A stretch of DNA of 64,000 nt from Pseudomonadota bacterium (GTDB lineage: Bacteria > Myxococcota_A > UBA9160 > SZUA-336), in assembly GCA_003247575.1 (NCBI GenBank), contig QJZC01000062.1:34390-98389 (forward strand), in the 5' to 3' direction. Numbering within the stretch: position 1 is the stretch's first letter; every line of letters begins with the position of its first letter. Below are positions 1-8,836 of the stretch, piece by piece. Both the position numbers and the translations under genes were made by a program. The notes under the pieces are model-generated. The model did not search any database. It was not told where the DNA came from and saw only the letters and a program-made list of their open reading frames with translations.

Positions 1-1288
1 CGAGTACACGGCGACGAAGCCTATGCTGAGCACTTGCTTGGCGATCTGTGCTCCCCAGCCGACGCCTTCTGGGAGCGCGGCTTCGGTGATGAACAGTCCA
101 GTGGCCAGAGCGCCCCAGACTCCGCCCATTCCGTGCACACCGAAGACGTCCAGCGAATCGTCGTATCCCCACAGAGGTTTGAGCACGGTGACGGCGAAGT
201 AGCAGACGCCACTGGCTCCGGCTCCGATGGCGATGGCTCCAAGCGGAGAGACGAAGGCGCACGCCGGGGTGATGGCGACCAGTCCTGCCACTGCGGCGGT
301 GGCGGCTCCCAGGACGGTGGCCTTGCCTGTGTGCAGCACCTCGATCAGCGCCCAGCCGATTACGGCGGTGGCGGCAGCGGTCTGTGTCGTCAGGAAGGCG
401 AGGCCGGCGTCCGAGTTCGCGCCGAGCGCGCTGCCCCCGTTGAAGCCAAACCAGCCCACCCAGAGCATGCCGGCGCCGACGACGGTCAGCGGCAGGCTGT
501 GTGGGGGCATCGGGTCGTGCCGGTACCCGTGCCGTTTCCCGAGCAGGATGGCCGCTGCCAGCGCCGAGAAGCCGCTCGACATGTGCACGACCAGTCCCCC
601 AGCAAAGTCGAGGGCGCCCAGAGAGCTCGCGATCCAGCCGCCGCCCCAGACCATGTGCGCAAGGGGCACGTAGACGAGGAGCAGCCAGCTCGAGATGAAT
701 CCCAGATATGCACCAAAGCGCATGCGCTCCGCGAATGCGCCAGCCATCAATGCCGGAGTGATGATCGCGAACATCCCCTGGAACATTGCGAAGACGTACT
801 CGGGCACCGCGGTTCCCGAGCGCAGATCCTCTGGGCCGATGCTACTCAAGCCGACCGCACTCAGATCCCCCAGCATGCCCCCGATCAGCTCACCCTGTTC
901 ACTGAAAGCCAGGCTGTAACCGAGCAGAATCCACAACACTCCCACCGCTCCGGCCGAGATCATGCATTGCATCAATACGGACAACACGTTCTTCGCGCGG
1001 ACGAGACCTCCGTAGAACAATGCGAGGCCGGGGAGTGTCATCATGAGAACGAGCGCCGATGATGTGAGCAGCCAGGCGGTGTCTCCACTATCCAGTGTCG
1101 GTTCCCCCTGCGCCCGCGCAGGCTCTGCGAATGCCAGCGAGAGCAGGAACAGCAGGTACGTGAGCTGCGCGGCTCGAGCGCCGCGGTGCAGTGAGCGCGA
1201 GCGTTGCTCCGCGCTGCTACGGGTGGGTCGATCTCGGGAGGTGGATCGATCTGCGGCTGTCTGGTCTGCGATTCTGCTCAGTATCATC
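1..1288 (-). CDS. amt: Ammonium transporter (Amt family), 3'-truncated by window edge
   Basis: Inner-membrane channel for ammonium/ammonia uptake. Reading the minus strand from ATG at 1288 gives an open frame to the window edge (429 codons, C-terminus missing). After a 40-residue Arg/Ser-rich stretch comes a hydrophobic signal peptide ending near FAEPARAQ, then classic Amt sequence: GDTAWLLTSSALVLMMTLPG, GGLVRAKNVLS, WGGGWIAS, DFAGGLVVHMSSG (first pore His) and FGVHGMGGVWGA (second pore His). A cleavable signal before an outside N-terminus is typical of Gram-negative Amt proteins. The long tail before the signal is unusual, but there is no other ATG, GTG or TTG in frame before the signal. No glnK can be seen because the downstream side is cut off. 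Confidence 0.93.
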
Positions 1289-1382
1289 GTCGCTCACCCT
1301 CGCATCTGATGGACTTGCGGCTCCGAGTGTCAAGATTCGTGGCCCGCGCATCGGTGCCGAGGTCTGACATACCATACTGAGC

Positions 1383-2663
1383 GTGCGATCGCGGATACAA
1401 ATCGCTATCTCGATCCGTGTGGATCACCCCCTGCTTACACGCGTGACTGTAGCGGCCCGGCTGTGGTGGCATGCCTGCATCTGCGTCATCATCACAGCCG
1501 GCGTGCTCGCGTCGTCGGGCTGCGAGCAACCGGATTCCCCCTCCGATGGCGGCATCGCGCGCGACGAGACCTCCGCCGCTCAGGCCACTCTTCGCATTGG
1601 CACCAGTGGGGACTACGCTCCGTTCTCACTTGCGGGACGCGGCTTCGACGTAGAAGTCGCGACACGCTTCGCCGAAGCGCGTGGTTATCGCATCGAGTGG
1701 GTAGTCTTTCGCTGGCCCGAGCTCGAGGCGGACGTGCGAGCAGGTCGTTTCGACATCGCGATGAGCGGGATCACGTGGCGGCCGGAGCGAGCGGTGGTGG
1801 GGTACATGACCCGCGCGGTCGCCGTCGGTGGTCCGTGTCTGGTGGGCACGGTCGAGGGGCGGAGGGTTGCCGTCAATCGTGGGGGCGCGCTCGAGCGATT
1901 CGCCCGTCGCGAACTCGCAGATCGCGAACTTCGAGCGACCGAGCGCAATCTCGAGCTTCCGCAGCTCTTGGCTCGCGGTGAGGTGGACGCGATTCTCACC
2001 GATAGCTTCGAGCTCTCATCCTTCCAAGCCGAGCTGGAGGCTGCTCGACCCCAGGGCGCAACCGCTCCAGCATCTGCGGTGCGCTGCTGGCCGGAGCGCG
2101 CGCGCAAGGTCTACTGGGTTGCGCCTGCGCGTGTCGAAGATCTGGCAGTGGAGCTCGATGCCTGGTTGCTGGCATCGGAGTCCGAGCTCGCTCGGCTACG
2201 CGTGCGCTGGTTTGGGGCTGAGAGTTCGCGCGACGAGCTTGATCATCTGATCGATCTGATGGCTCGCAGGCTCGAGCTGATGCCCGCTGTGGGCGCTTGG
2301 AAGCGCGCGCGTGGGCTTCCGCTCGAGGATCTGGAGCGTGAGGCGGTCGTGCTGGAGCGTGTGGCCGAACGCGCACGCAGCCTCGGTCTGCCTGTCGCCC
2401 AGGTTCGGGAGCTCTTCGCGGACCAGATCCAGTGGGCGAAGGAGGTGCAGGGCCGCACCGACGATGCGGCGACCTTGGACCTCGTCGAGGAGCTGCGGCC
2501 GCTCTTGCTGCGGCTCGGGGATCGTACCCTGGAGTCGATCGCACGAGTGCGCTCCGCGGGCGTGACCTCCCCGGAGCCGACCGATCGGCAGCTCGAGCCA
2601 CTGCGCCCGTGGCTGCTTCCCTATGAATTACAGGATCTGCGAAATCGGCTGCGCGGCCTGTGA
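1383..2663 (+). CDS. Periplasmic lipoprotein fusion: cyclohexadienyl dehydratase-like (PheC/SBP3 fold) + AroQ-gamma chorismate mutase
   Basis: GTG start; 426 aa. A hydrophobic N-terminal segment ends in ASSGC (Cys47), a plausible lipobox. Residues about 68-278 are a solute-binding-protein family 3 fold with PheC-like features: LRIGTSGDYAPFS, WPELEADVRAGRFDIAMSGI. Residues about 282-426 match the secreted AroQ-gamma chorismate mutase family: RRLELMPAVGAWKRARGLP, with the catalytic-type Lys in GAWK, then LFADQIQWAKEVQ. Known PheC enzymes are periplasmic and turn prephenate or arogenate into phenylpyruvate or phenylalanine, so the fusion would carry chorismate through to phenylpyruvate outside the cytoplasm. 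The start is uncertain; GTG at 1443 is an alternative that keeps the signal peptide. A plain amino-acid-binding protein is the alternative for the N-terminal half, but the mutase fusion argues for PheC function. Confidence 0.8.
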   Translation: MRSRIQIAISIRVDHPLLTRVTVAARLWWHACICVIITAGVLASSGCEQPDSPSDGGIARDETSAAQATLRIGTSGDYAPFSLAGRGFDVEVATRFAEARGYRIEWVVFRWPELEADVRAGRFDIAMSGITWRPERAVVGYMTRAVAVGGPCLVGTVEGRRVAVNRGGALERFARRELADRELRATERNLELPQLLARGEVDAILTDSFELSSFQAELEAARPQGATAPASAVRCWPERARKVYWVAPARVEDLAVELDAWLLASESELARLRVRWFGAESSRDELDHLIDLMARRLELMPAVGAWKRARGLPLEDLEREAVVLERVAERARSLGLPVAQVRELFADQIQWAKEVQGRTDDAATLDLVEELRPLLLRLGDRTLESIARVRSAGVTSPEPTDRQLEPLRPWLLPYELQDLRNRLRGL

Positions 2664-2935
2664 GCAATCGAGCCGCAATCCCCTTGGAGATGAGCGGGTT
2701 TTCTGTTGAGCCTTCTGCTTTTACTGGAGAACTTCGCTTGTCTTTCCGCGCCGTCCCTCTGAAAATGGAAAACGGGAGTAGGTATAAGTCAGGGCAGGTC
2801 AAGCCATCAACGCGGGCCATCAAGGTACCGTCAAGGTGCAATCAAGGTGGCTACGACGGGCGTCCGTCCGCGGGGCCCTTGCGCCGGTATTCGGGCGCTG
2901 GCACCGACGAGCGTGATGCCTGTGGGAGAGCATCC

Positions 2936-3373
2936 ATGGGCAAGCTAGCAGGCATTCTCGCACGGCGAAATCCGGTGCTCTGTGTTCTCTCCGAGTCCCA
3001 CAGTGTGTTCCAGGCTGCGGCCTTGCTCGCCGAGCGAGAGTTGGGTGCGCTCTTGATCGTCGACGCCGAGGGGCGGCTCACTGGGATCTTCAGCGAGCGC
3101 GATCTGCTGCGGCGAGTGATCGCGTTGGGGCGATCGCTCAAGGACACGCGGCTCGCCGAGGTGATGACCCCCGATCCGGTCACGGCGACGCCCGAGGACG
3201 ATCGTCGGACTGCTATTTCGAAGATGCGGGCAGCCGGCTGTCGGCATCTGCCCGTGATCGTATCGGGCCAGGTGATGGACATGCTGTCGATGCGCGACCT
3301 CTTGTTCGTGGAGCTCGAGGAGAAGCAGTCCGAGGTCGTCCAGCTGCGCGCATACATCAGCGGGTCCTACTAG
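2936..3373 (+). CDS. Tandem CBS-domain protein
   Basis: Small cytoplasmic protein of 145 aa made almost wholly of a CBS pair: CBS1 about residues 8-58 (LGALLIVDAEGRLTGIFSER), CBS2 about 68-125 (VMTPDPVTATPEDD, GCRHLPVIVSGQVMDMLSMR). CBS pairs bind adenosine nucleotides and act as energy sensors. ATG at 2936 is chosen because it is preceded by GGGAG and the CBS fold starts there; the frame is open further upstream but that sequence is not protein-like. It lies alone, 272 bp after the previous gene and 175 bp before nadE. A second, similar stand-alone CBS-pair protein is at 32235-32672. The target is unknown. Confidence 0.85.
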   Translation: MGKLAGILARRNPVLCVLSESHSVFQAAALLAERELGALLIVDAEGRLTGIFSERDLLRRVIALGRSLKDTRLAEVMTPDPVTATPEDDRRTAISKMRAAGCRHLPVIVSGQVMDMLSMRDLLFVELEEKQSEVVQLRAYISGSY

Positions 3374-3548
3374 CGCTCGACGGAGCCTTCCTTCGCCCAG
3401 TCGGATCGCTATGCTAGTTTGCTCGTCGCCGGGAGGTTCTCTCGGGTGCGCGCCGGGTCCCTCTGTGTGCTCCGGTGGAAGCAGGTTCTTCCGCGTCTGG
3501 CGTAGCTCTGTGCGCTCCTACGGCGAAATGGCGGGCACGAGGTAGTTC

Positions 3549-5228
3549 ATGCGGGTGGCTCTCGCCCAGATCGACACCACTGTGGGAGACTTTTCGGGAA
3601 ACCTCGCGAAGATTCGCGAGCGCACCGCCAGCGCGCGAGAGCGCGGCGCCGACCTGATCGTCTTTCCTGAGCTCGCGGTATGCGGATATCCGCCGCTCGA
3701 CCTGCTCGATCGGCACAGCTTCTTGGCGGGGAACGAACGCAGCCTGGAGGCGCTCGCGGCCGAGGCGAGCGACATCGCAATCGTGCTCGGCGCTGTCGTT
3801 CCCGCCCCGGATCGCCGACCGCATCCGGTGGCCAACGCGGCGGTCGCGTTGGCCGAGGGGCGGATCGCGCACGTCCAGTTCAAGACACTCCTGCCGACGT
3901 ACGACGTCTTCGACGAAGCGCGATACTTCGCTCCTGCCCGGGAGCGCACGCTCTGGAGCTTCCGAGGGACGCAGATTGGACTGACGGTCTGTGAGGATGT
4001 GTGGAGTGGCGAGTTCTGGGGGGGGCGGCGTCCGTATGACCTGGATCCGGTCCAGGAGCTGGCGAGGGCCGGCGCGGACCTGATCATCAATGTCTCGGCC
4101 TCGCCGTTCGAGCATCGAAAGCTCGCCCTGCGCGCGGCCATGCTGTCGGATGCGGCGCGACGGCACCGCGTTCCCATCGTCTTCGTGAATCTCGTCGGCG
4201 CCAACGATGAGCTGATCTTCGATGGCGCCAGCTTCGCAGTCTCGGCGCGTGGCGATGTCCACGGCTGCCTGCCGGCCTTCGAAGAATCGCTCCGTGTGAT
4301 CGATCCGTTCTCGGAGCTCGAGACTCAGCATGAAGGCGCGCCTCGGGCGCCGCGTGTAGACACGTTCGAGGGCTCTTCCGATGCGAGCGTTCTGGAAGAA
4401 GCGTTGGTCGTCGGCATTCGCGGCTACATGCACAAGCAGTCCTTCGCGCGCGTGGTCGTCGGGCTGTCCGGTGGGATCGATTCTGCCGTGACCGCGCACT
4501 TGGCCGTGCGAGCGCTCGGTGCCGAGAACGTGCTCGGTGTGCTGATGCCTGGACCGTACTCGTCGGATCACAGCATCGAGGATGCGCGGGAGCTCGCGAC
4601 CCACCTCGGAATCGAGAGCCGTCTGGTTCCCATTCACGGGATCTTCGAGTCCTTCCTGACGAGCTTCCGTGGACTGCTCGGAGAACATGCCGACTACGGA
4701 CTGACACAGGAGAATGTTCAGGCGCGTGTGCGTGGTGCGCTGTTGATGGCCGTGAGCAACTTCGAGCACCGAATCGTCCTGGCGACTGGAAACAAGAGCG
4801 AGCTCTCGGTGGGCTATACCACGTTGTATGGAGACTTGGTGGGGGGCGTGGCCGTTTTGGGAGATGTACTGAAGCGAGACGTCTATGCGCTCGCTCGCTT
4901 TGCGAATCGCGCGTCCGAGGTGATTCCGTGGCGCACCATCGAGAAGCCCCCGTCAGCTGAGCTTCGCCCGAACCAGGTGGACGCGGACTCGCTGCCTGCT
5001 TACGATGCACTCGACGAAGTGCTCTGTCAGGTGCTCGAGCGAGGTGCGTCTCCCGAGCAGCTCCTCGAGCGAACGAGCGATCGGGACACCCTCGACTGGG
5101 TACTGCGAGCGCTGGATCGTTCCGAATACAAGCGTCGCCAGGCTCCCATCATTCTGCGCGTGAGCCCAAAGGCCTTTGGGATCGGCCGGCGCATCCCGAT
5201 TGCGCAACGCTGCGGTTGGTGGCAATGA
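3549..5228 (+). CDS. nadE: Glutamine-dependent NAD+ synthetase
   Basis: Final step of NAD biosynthesis: ATP-dependent amidation of nicotinic acid adenine dinucleotide, with ammonia made from glutamine by the N-terminal nitrilase-type domain. 559 aa. The N-terminal domain carries the Glu-Lys-Cys triad: Glu in IVFPELAVCGYPP, Lys in VQFKTLLPTYDVFDE, Cys in LTVCEDVW. The C-terminal synthetase has the PP-loop GLSGGIDSAVTAH near residue 310, then LATGNKSELSVGYTTLYGD and KPPSAELRPNQ. Length and order are normal for a full two-domain enzyme. Its TGA overlaps the ATG of the next gene (ATGA), so the two are probably translationally coupled. Confidence 0.97.
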   Translation: MRVALAQIDTTVGDFSGNLAKIRERTASARERGADLIVFPELAVCGYPPLDLLDRHSFLAGNERSLEALAAEASDIAIVLGAVVPAPDRRPHPVANAAVALAEGRIAHVQFKTLLPTYDVFDEARYFAPARERTLWSFRGTQIGLTVCEDVWSGEFWGGRRPYDLDPVQELARAGADLIINVSASPFEHRKLALRAAMLSDAARRHRVPIVFVNLVGANDELIFDGASFAVSARGDVHGCLPAFEESLRVIDPFSELETQHEGAPRAPRVDTFEGSSDASVLEEALVVGIRGYMHKQSFARVVVGLSGGIDSAVTAHLAVRALGAENVLGVLMPGPYSSDHSIEDARELATHLGIESRLVPIHGIFESFLTSFRGLLGEHADYGLTQENVQARVRGALLMAVSNFEHRIVLATGNKSELSVGYTTLYGDLVGGVAVLGDVLKRDVYALARFANRASEVIPWRTIEKPPSAELRPNQVDADSLPAYDALDEVLCQVLERGASPEQLLERTSDRDTLDWVLRALDRSEYKRRQAPIILRVSPKAFGIGRRIPIAQRCGWWQ

Positions 5229-6649
5229 TCGCAGCCCGTCGGCTCGCGCTGCTCGTGGGAGTCCTGCTCTTTGCGCTTCATGGAGGTGGCGGCGGATGCA
5301 GCGCCGGCGAGCCTGCAGCGGGAGCACGCACCAAGCCTATCGCGCCAGCTGCGACGTTCGATGGTCCGGCTCCGATCGTACGCGGGTTCCGCGATGCCGG
5401 CGATGTTCCCGAGTGGATGAGTCAGGCCGAAGAGCTGCGTAGCCTACGCTTTCGTCACTCGATATCGGTCCACCCCCTCGTGCGCTCCGAGATCGCAGCG
5501 ACGATTCGTGCAGAGATCGAAGCGCAGATGCCCGAGGACGAGGTCGAGGCATATCGCGATGCATATGTGGCGCTGGGTGCGCTCCCGCGGGGCCACGATC
5601 TCGTACAGACCTTCAGCGAGATCTACGGAAAACAAATGGTGGGCCGCTACAGCCGACGCGAGGGGGCTTTGTATCTGCTCGAGGGTGAATCCGCGGGCGG
5701 TTACTCGCGTGAAACTGTCGCCGTGCACGAGCTCGTGCACGCGCTTCAGGACCAGAACTTCGGCCGCGCGATGGCTCTGTCGGAGGAACTCGAGCACAAC
5801 GACGATCTGGTCTCGGCGCTGGCGGGAGTGATCGAGGGGGATGCAACCTTTACGATGCTCGGCGCGAGAGATCTCGACCCGACTACGGAGAGAACCCTTG
5901 CTGCGGCTGCCGAGTTTCGCGATGGGATGTTGCAGGAGTTGTCCCTCAGGGTGGGCCCCCTCGCGCGCGCTCCACGCCTGATCCAAATCTCTGTTATTTA
6001 TCCGTACGCATACGGCGTCGTGCTGGCCGCACATCGCTTTCTGGAGCGTGGCAACGCTGGGCTGGATGACCTTTTGGGCAATGCCCCGCTGTCCACTCTG
6101 GAGCTGCTCTACAGTGAACCGGGCGAACGCCGTCCGATAGAGGTGGAGTTCATCGAGCTTCCTCTCGAGGGTTGGACGGCTCGACTCGAGCCGCAGGGGT
6201 GCCGCCTGGGGCATCACAACGTGGCTGGCAGCCTGACCCTGCGCACGCTCTTCGATGACTATGATGTGGCCGACGCAAGAGGGCTCGAAGCTCACTGGAG
6301 AGGCGACCGGTTTCTCCATGTAGAGTGCCCCAGCGGTACTGAGCTGCTCTGGATCTCGCGCTGGGACACGGAAGCTTCGGCCGCACGCTTTGCCGCTGCC
6401 TATCGGTCGATTGCCTCGCGCATCTCGGAGCGGGCTCGCCTGGCTGAAATTCCGCGGATACTGGAGCGTGGCAGATCGGTGATCGCGCTGACACCGGGAC
6501 TGGACTCGCTGGCCCCAGATCTGATGGACCAGATCGAGATTCGCGGCTATCGCAATTTCGAACAGTGGATTTCGCAAGGGTGTTTCGGAGAGGGCGGGGG
6601 TTGCCCCGTAGATATTGGACGAGGGGCGGTTCCGCTAGCGACGCCTTGA
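5225..6649 (+). CDS. Putative lipoprotein with HEXXH metallopeptidase-like motif
   Basis: 474 aa, family not recognised by name. ATG at 5225 overlaps the nadE stop as ATGA, which decides the start over upstream in-frame TTG and GTG. The N-terminus is a lipoprotein signal (LLVGVLLFALHGGGGGC). Around residue 170 the protein has VAVHELVHALQDQNF, a zinc-metallopeptidase HELVH motif, followed by GVIEGDATF, where the Glu could be the third zinc ligand as in gluzincins. This suggests an envelope-anchored peptidase, although many such proteins have no known substrate. The C-terminal part has no motif I recognise. Co-translation with NAD synthetase has no obvious functional logic. Confidence 0.7.
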   Translation: MIAARRLALLVGVLLFALHGGGGGCSAGEPAAGARTKPIAPAATFDGPAPIVRGFRDAGDVPEWMSQAEELRSLRFRHSISVHPLVRSEIAATIRAEIEAQMPEDEVEAYRDAYVALGALPRGHDLVQTFSEIYGKQMVGRYSRREGALYLLEGESAGGYSRETVAVHELVHALQDQNFGRAMALSEELEHNDDLVSALAGVIEGDATFTMLGARDLDPTTERTLAAAAEFRDGMLQELSLRVGPLARAPRLIQISVIYPYAYGVVLAAHRFLERGNAGLDDLLGNAPLSTLELLYSEPGERRPIEVEFIELPLEGWTARLEPQGCRLGHHNVAGSLTLRTLFDDYDVADARGLEAHWRGDRFLHVECPSGTELLWISRWDTEASAARFAAAYRSIASRISERARLAEIPRILERGRSVIALTPGLDSLAPDLMDQIEIRGYRNFEQWISQGCFGEGGGCPVDIGRGAVPLATP

Positions 6650-6773
6650 CAGGTGCCGGGATATGATTGCAAATCCATGGAGTCCAGAGAAAGTCTGCTC
6701 GTGACCCCGGTCGCTTGGCTGGGGGCTGCAGGTAGCTGTTTGGGCGCGGGACACAAGGTCGAAAGGGTAGGGC

Positions 6774-7865
6774 ATGTCGGAGATCCGGGTCGCGATCGTG
6801 GGCGTGGGCAACTGTGCGAGCTCCCTCGTGCAGGGAGTCCACTATTACGCAGACGCCAAGCCGGATGAGCCCAGCGGTCTGATGCACTGGCAGCTCGGGG
6901 GCTATGTGCCCGGCGACATTCGCGTCGTGGCCGCCTTCGATGTAGATCGCCGCAAGGTCGGGACGGATCTCTCCGAGGCGATCTTTGCAGAACCCAACTG
7001 CACGGCCGTGTTTCATGCCGATGTGCCGCAGTCGGGTGTCGTCGTGCGCATGGGGCGAATTCTCGATGGGGTTTCGGAGCACATGCGCGAGCATCCTCCG
7101 CATCGCTCCTTCGTGATCGCGGAGGAGGCCGAGCCGGATCGAGCGGCGATCGTGCAGGCGCTGCGCGAGTCGGGTGCCGAGCTCCTGCTGAACTATCTTC
7201 CGGTAGGCTCCGAGCAGGCGACGCGTTTCTATGCGGAGTGTGCGCTGGACGCGGGATTGGGCTTCATCAACAATATTCCCGTCTTCATTGCGAGCGATCC
7301 AGAGTGGGTGCGTCGCTTCGAGGAGCGGGGGTTGCCGCTCATCGGGGACGACATTAAGGCGCAGCTGGGTGCCACCATCACGCATCGTGCGCTGGCCGAG
7401 CTGTTTCACCGTCGCGGTGTGCGCCTGGAGCGGACGTATCAGCTGAACACAGGCGGCAATACCGACTTCCTGAACATGTTGAATCGCGCGCGCCTCCAGT
7501 CGAAGAAGCAGTCGAAAACCGAGGCGGTCCAATCCGTCGCGGGGCGCCGGCTGGATGCGGATGACATCCACGTAGGCCCGAGTGACTACGTCCCTTGGCA
7601 GAATGACAACAAGGTCTGCTTCATCCGACTCGAAGGCAAGCTGTTCGGCGACGTCCCCATGCACCTGGAGCTGCGGCTCTCGGTCGAGGATTCACCTAAC
7701 TCGGCTGGAGTTGCCGTCGACGCGATCCGCTGTGCGAAGCTCGCATTGGAGCGGGGCCAGGGCGGAGTCCTCGTGGGTCCGTCCGCGTTCTTCTGCAAGC
7801 ACCCGCCGGAGCAGTTCACCGACGAGCAGGCCTTTCAGCTCACCGAGGGATTCATCCGAGACTGA
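6774..7865 (+). CDS. ino1: Inositol-3-phosphate synthase (actinobacterial/archaeal-type)
   Basis: Converts glucose 6-phosphate to 1L-myo-inositol 3-phosphate using NAD as a transient redox cofactor, the committed step to inositol and inositol phospholipids. 363 aa, the short prokaryotic form. The N-terminal Rossmann motif VGVGNCASSLVQG is followed by GGYVPGDIRVVAAFDVDRRK, LLNYLPVGSEQATRFYAE, PLIGDDIKAQLGAT and TYQLNTGGNTDFLN, all diagnostic for the family. ATG at 6774 is preceded by GAAAGGG. It stands alone between the HEXXH lipoprotein and a rhomboid protease; no inositol monophosphatase or CDP-alcohol transferase is adjacent. Confidence 0.93.
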   Translation: MSEIRVAIVGVGNCASSLVQGVHYYADAKPDEPSGLMHWQLGGYVPGDIRVVAAFDVDRRKVGTDLSEAIFAEPNCTAVFHADVPQSGVVVRMGRILDGVSEHMREHPPHRSFVIAEEAEPDRAAIVQALRESGAELLLNYLPVGSEQATRFYAECALDAGLGFINNIPVFIASDPEWVRRFEERGLPLIGDDIKAQLGATITHRALAELFHRRGVRLERTYQLNTGGNTDFLNMLNRARLQSKKQSKTEAVQSVAGRRLDADDIHVGPSDYVPWQNDNKVCFIRLEGKLFGDVPMHLELRLSVEDSPNSAGVAVDAIRCAKLALERGQGGVLVGPSAFFCKHPPEQFTDEQAFQLTEGFIRD

Positions 7866-8068
7866 GCCTGCTGTGCGAGCCGCGCGTGGGGGCATCGGAC
7901 GTGCGACTGCCGGCCCAGCTGCACGCTTGCGCGGAGGGAATCGGTAGTTGCCCTGCACGTCTACCGTAGCTGGGCCGAGCGCCGCGGCGACCGTGCGCGC
8001 AATCCTTGTCCTGGGGTGCGCTCGAGAGGGCTCCAGCGAATCGTTCCGCCGTTCGGAGAGAGGATGCC

Positions 8069-8824
8069 ATGCTGCCTCTGCGTGACGATAATCCGCACTT
8101 TCTGACGCCGTTTGTCACTCTGCTGCTAATCGCGTCGAACGTGGCGGTCTGGACCTTCGTCCAGGGCTTCGGCAGCGAGCCTCAGCTGGTGCGATCGGTG
8201 TGTGAGCTGGGCCTGATCCCGGCTGCGCTCCTGGGCGGATCTGCGAGCGGAAGTGGAATCTGTCAGGGGCTGCCTGCGGGCGGTGTCGGCACGCTCTTAT
8301 CGTCGATGTTCCTGCACGGAGGGCTGGGGCACATTGCCGGCAACATGTGGTTCCTCTGGATCTTCGGGAACAACGTCGAAGACTCGATGGGGCACGTGCG
8401 GTTCTCCTGCTTCTACGTCCTGTGCGGTCTGGTGGCGGCCTTCGCTCAGATTCTGGTCGAGCCGCGCGCGACGGTGCCCATGGTCGGCGCGTCGGGAGCG
8501 ATCGGTGGAGTGATGGGTGCGTATCTGGTCCTCTACCCACGCGTTCGAGTACACATGCTCGGCTTCTTCGGAATCCCGTTCACGTTCTCGATGCCGGCGC
8601 TCTGGATGCTCGGCTACTGGTTCGCGATCCAGCTCGTGAGCGGATACTTTTCGCTCCAACTCGGAGCTGCGGGACAGGGTGTCGCATTCTGGGCGCACAT
8701 CGGTGGCTTCGCAGCCGGTGTGCTGATGATTCCACTCTTCCGAGTGCGGGAGCTCGTGGAGCGTCACCCGTGTTACGGGTGGACGCGGGAGCGGAGCCGA
8801 TCCCCATGGGAGCGCCGATACTGA
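8069..8824 (+). CDS. Rhomboid-family intramembrane serine protease
   Basis: Polytopic inner-membrane protease of 251 aa that would cleave transmembrane substrates. Hallmarks: HGGLGHIAGNMWFLWIFG (conserved His/Asn region of TM2), the catalytic Ser in VGASGAIGGVMGAYL (TM4) and the catalytic His in FWAHIGGFAAG (TM6). The Ser-His dyad is intact, so it should be active. ATG at 8069 follows GGAGAGAGG and fits the usual rhomboid N-terminus (DDNPHFLTPFVTLLLI). The stop is 12 bp from the convergent leuB stop. Substrates cannot be predicted. Confidence 0.92.
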   Translation: MLPLRDDNPHFLTPFVTLLLIASNVAVWTFVQGFGSEPQLVRSVCELGLIPAALLGGSASGSGICQGLPAGGVGTLLSSMFLHGGLGHIAGNMWFLWIFGNNVEDSMGHVRFSCFYVLCGLVAAFAQILVEPRATVPMVGASGAIGGVMGAYLVLYPRVRVHMLGFFGIPFTFSMPALWMLGYWFAIQLVSGYFSLQLGAAGQGVAFWAHIGGFAAGVLMIPLFRVRELVERHPCYGWTRERSRSPWERRY

Positions 8825-8836
8825 TTAGGTGACGGG

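Noticed and set aside
34..1062. Long open frame on the plus strand opposite amt
   Set aside because: It is antisense to a clear ammonium transporter and its translation is low-complexity with no family resemblance; GC-rich DNA readily leaves such frames open.
3414..4769. 451-codon open frame antisense to nadE
   Set aside because: Mirror of NAD synthetase coding; Arg/His/Gln-rich and without motifs.
8006..8068. Upstream extension of the rhomboid gene
   Set aside because: The in-frame codons before 8069 do not resemble a rhomboid N-terminus, and a good ribosome-binding site precedes ATG 8069.
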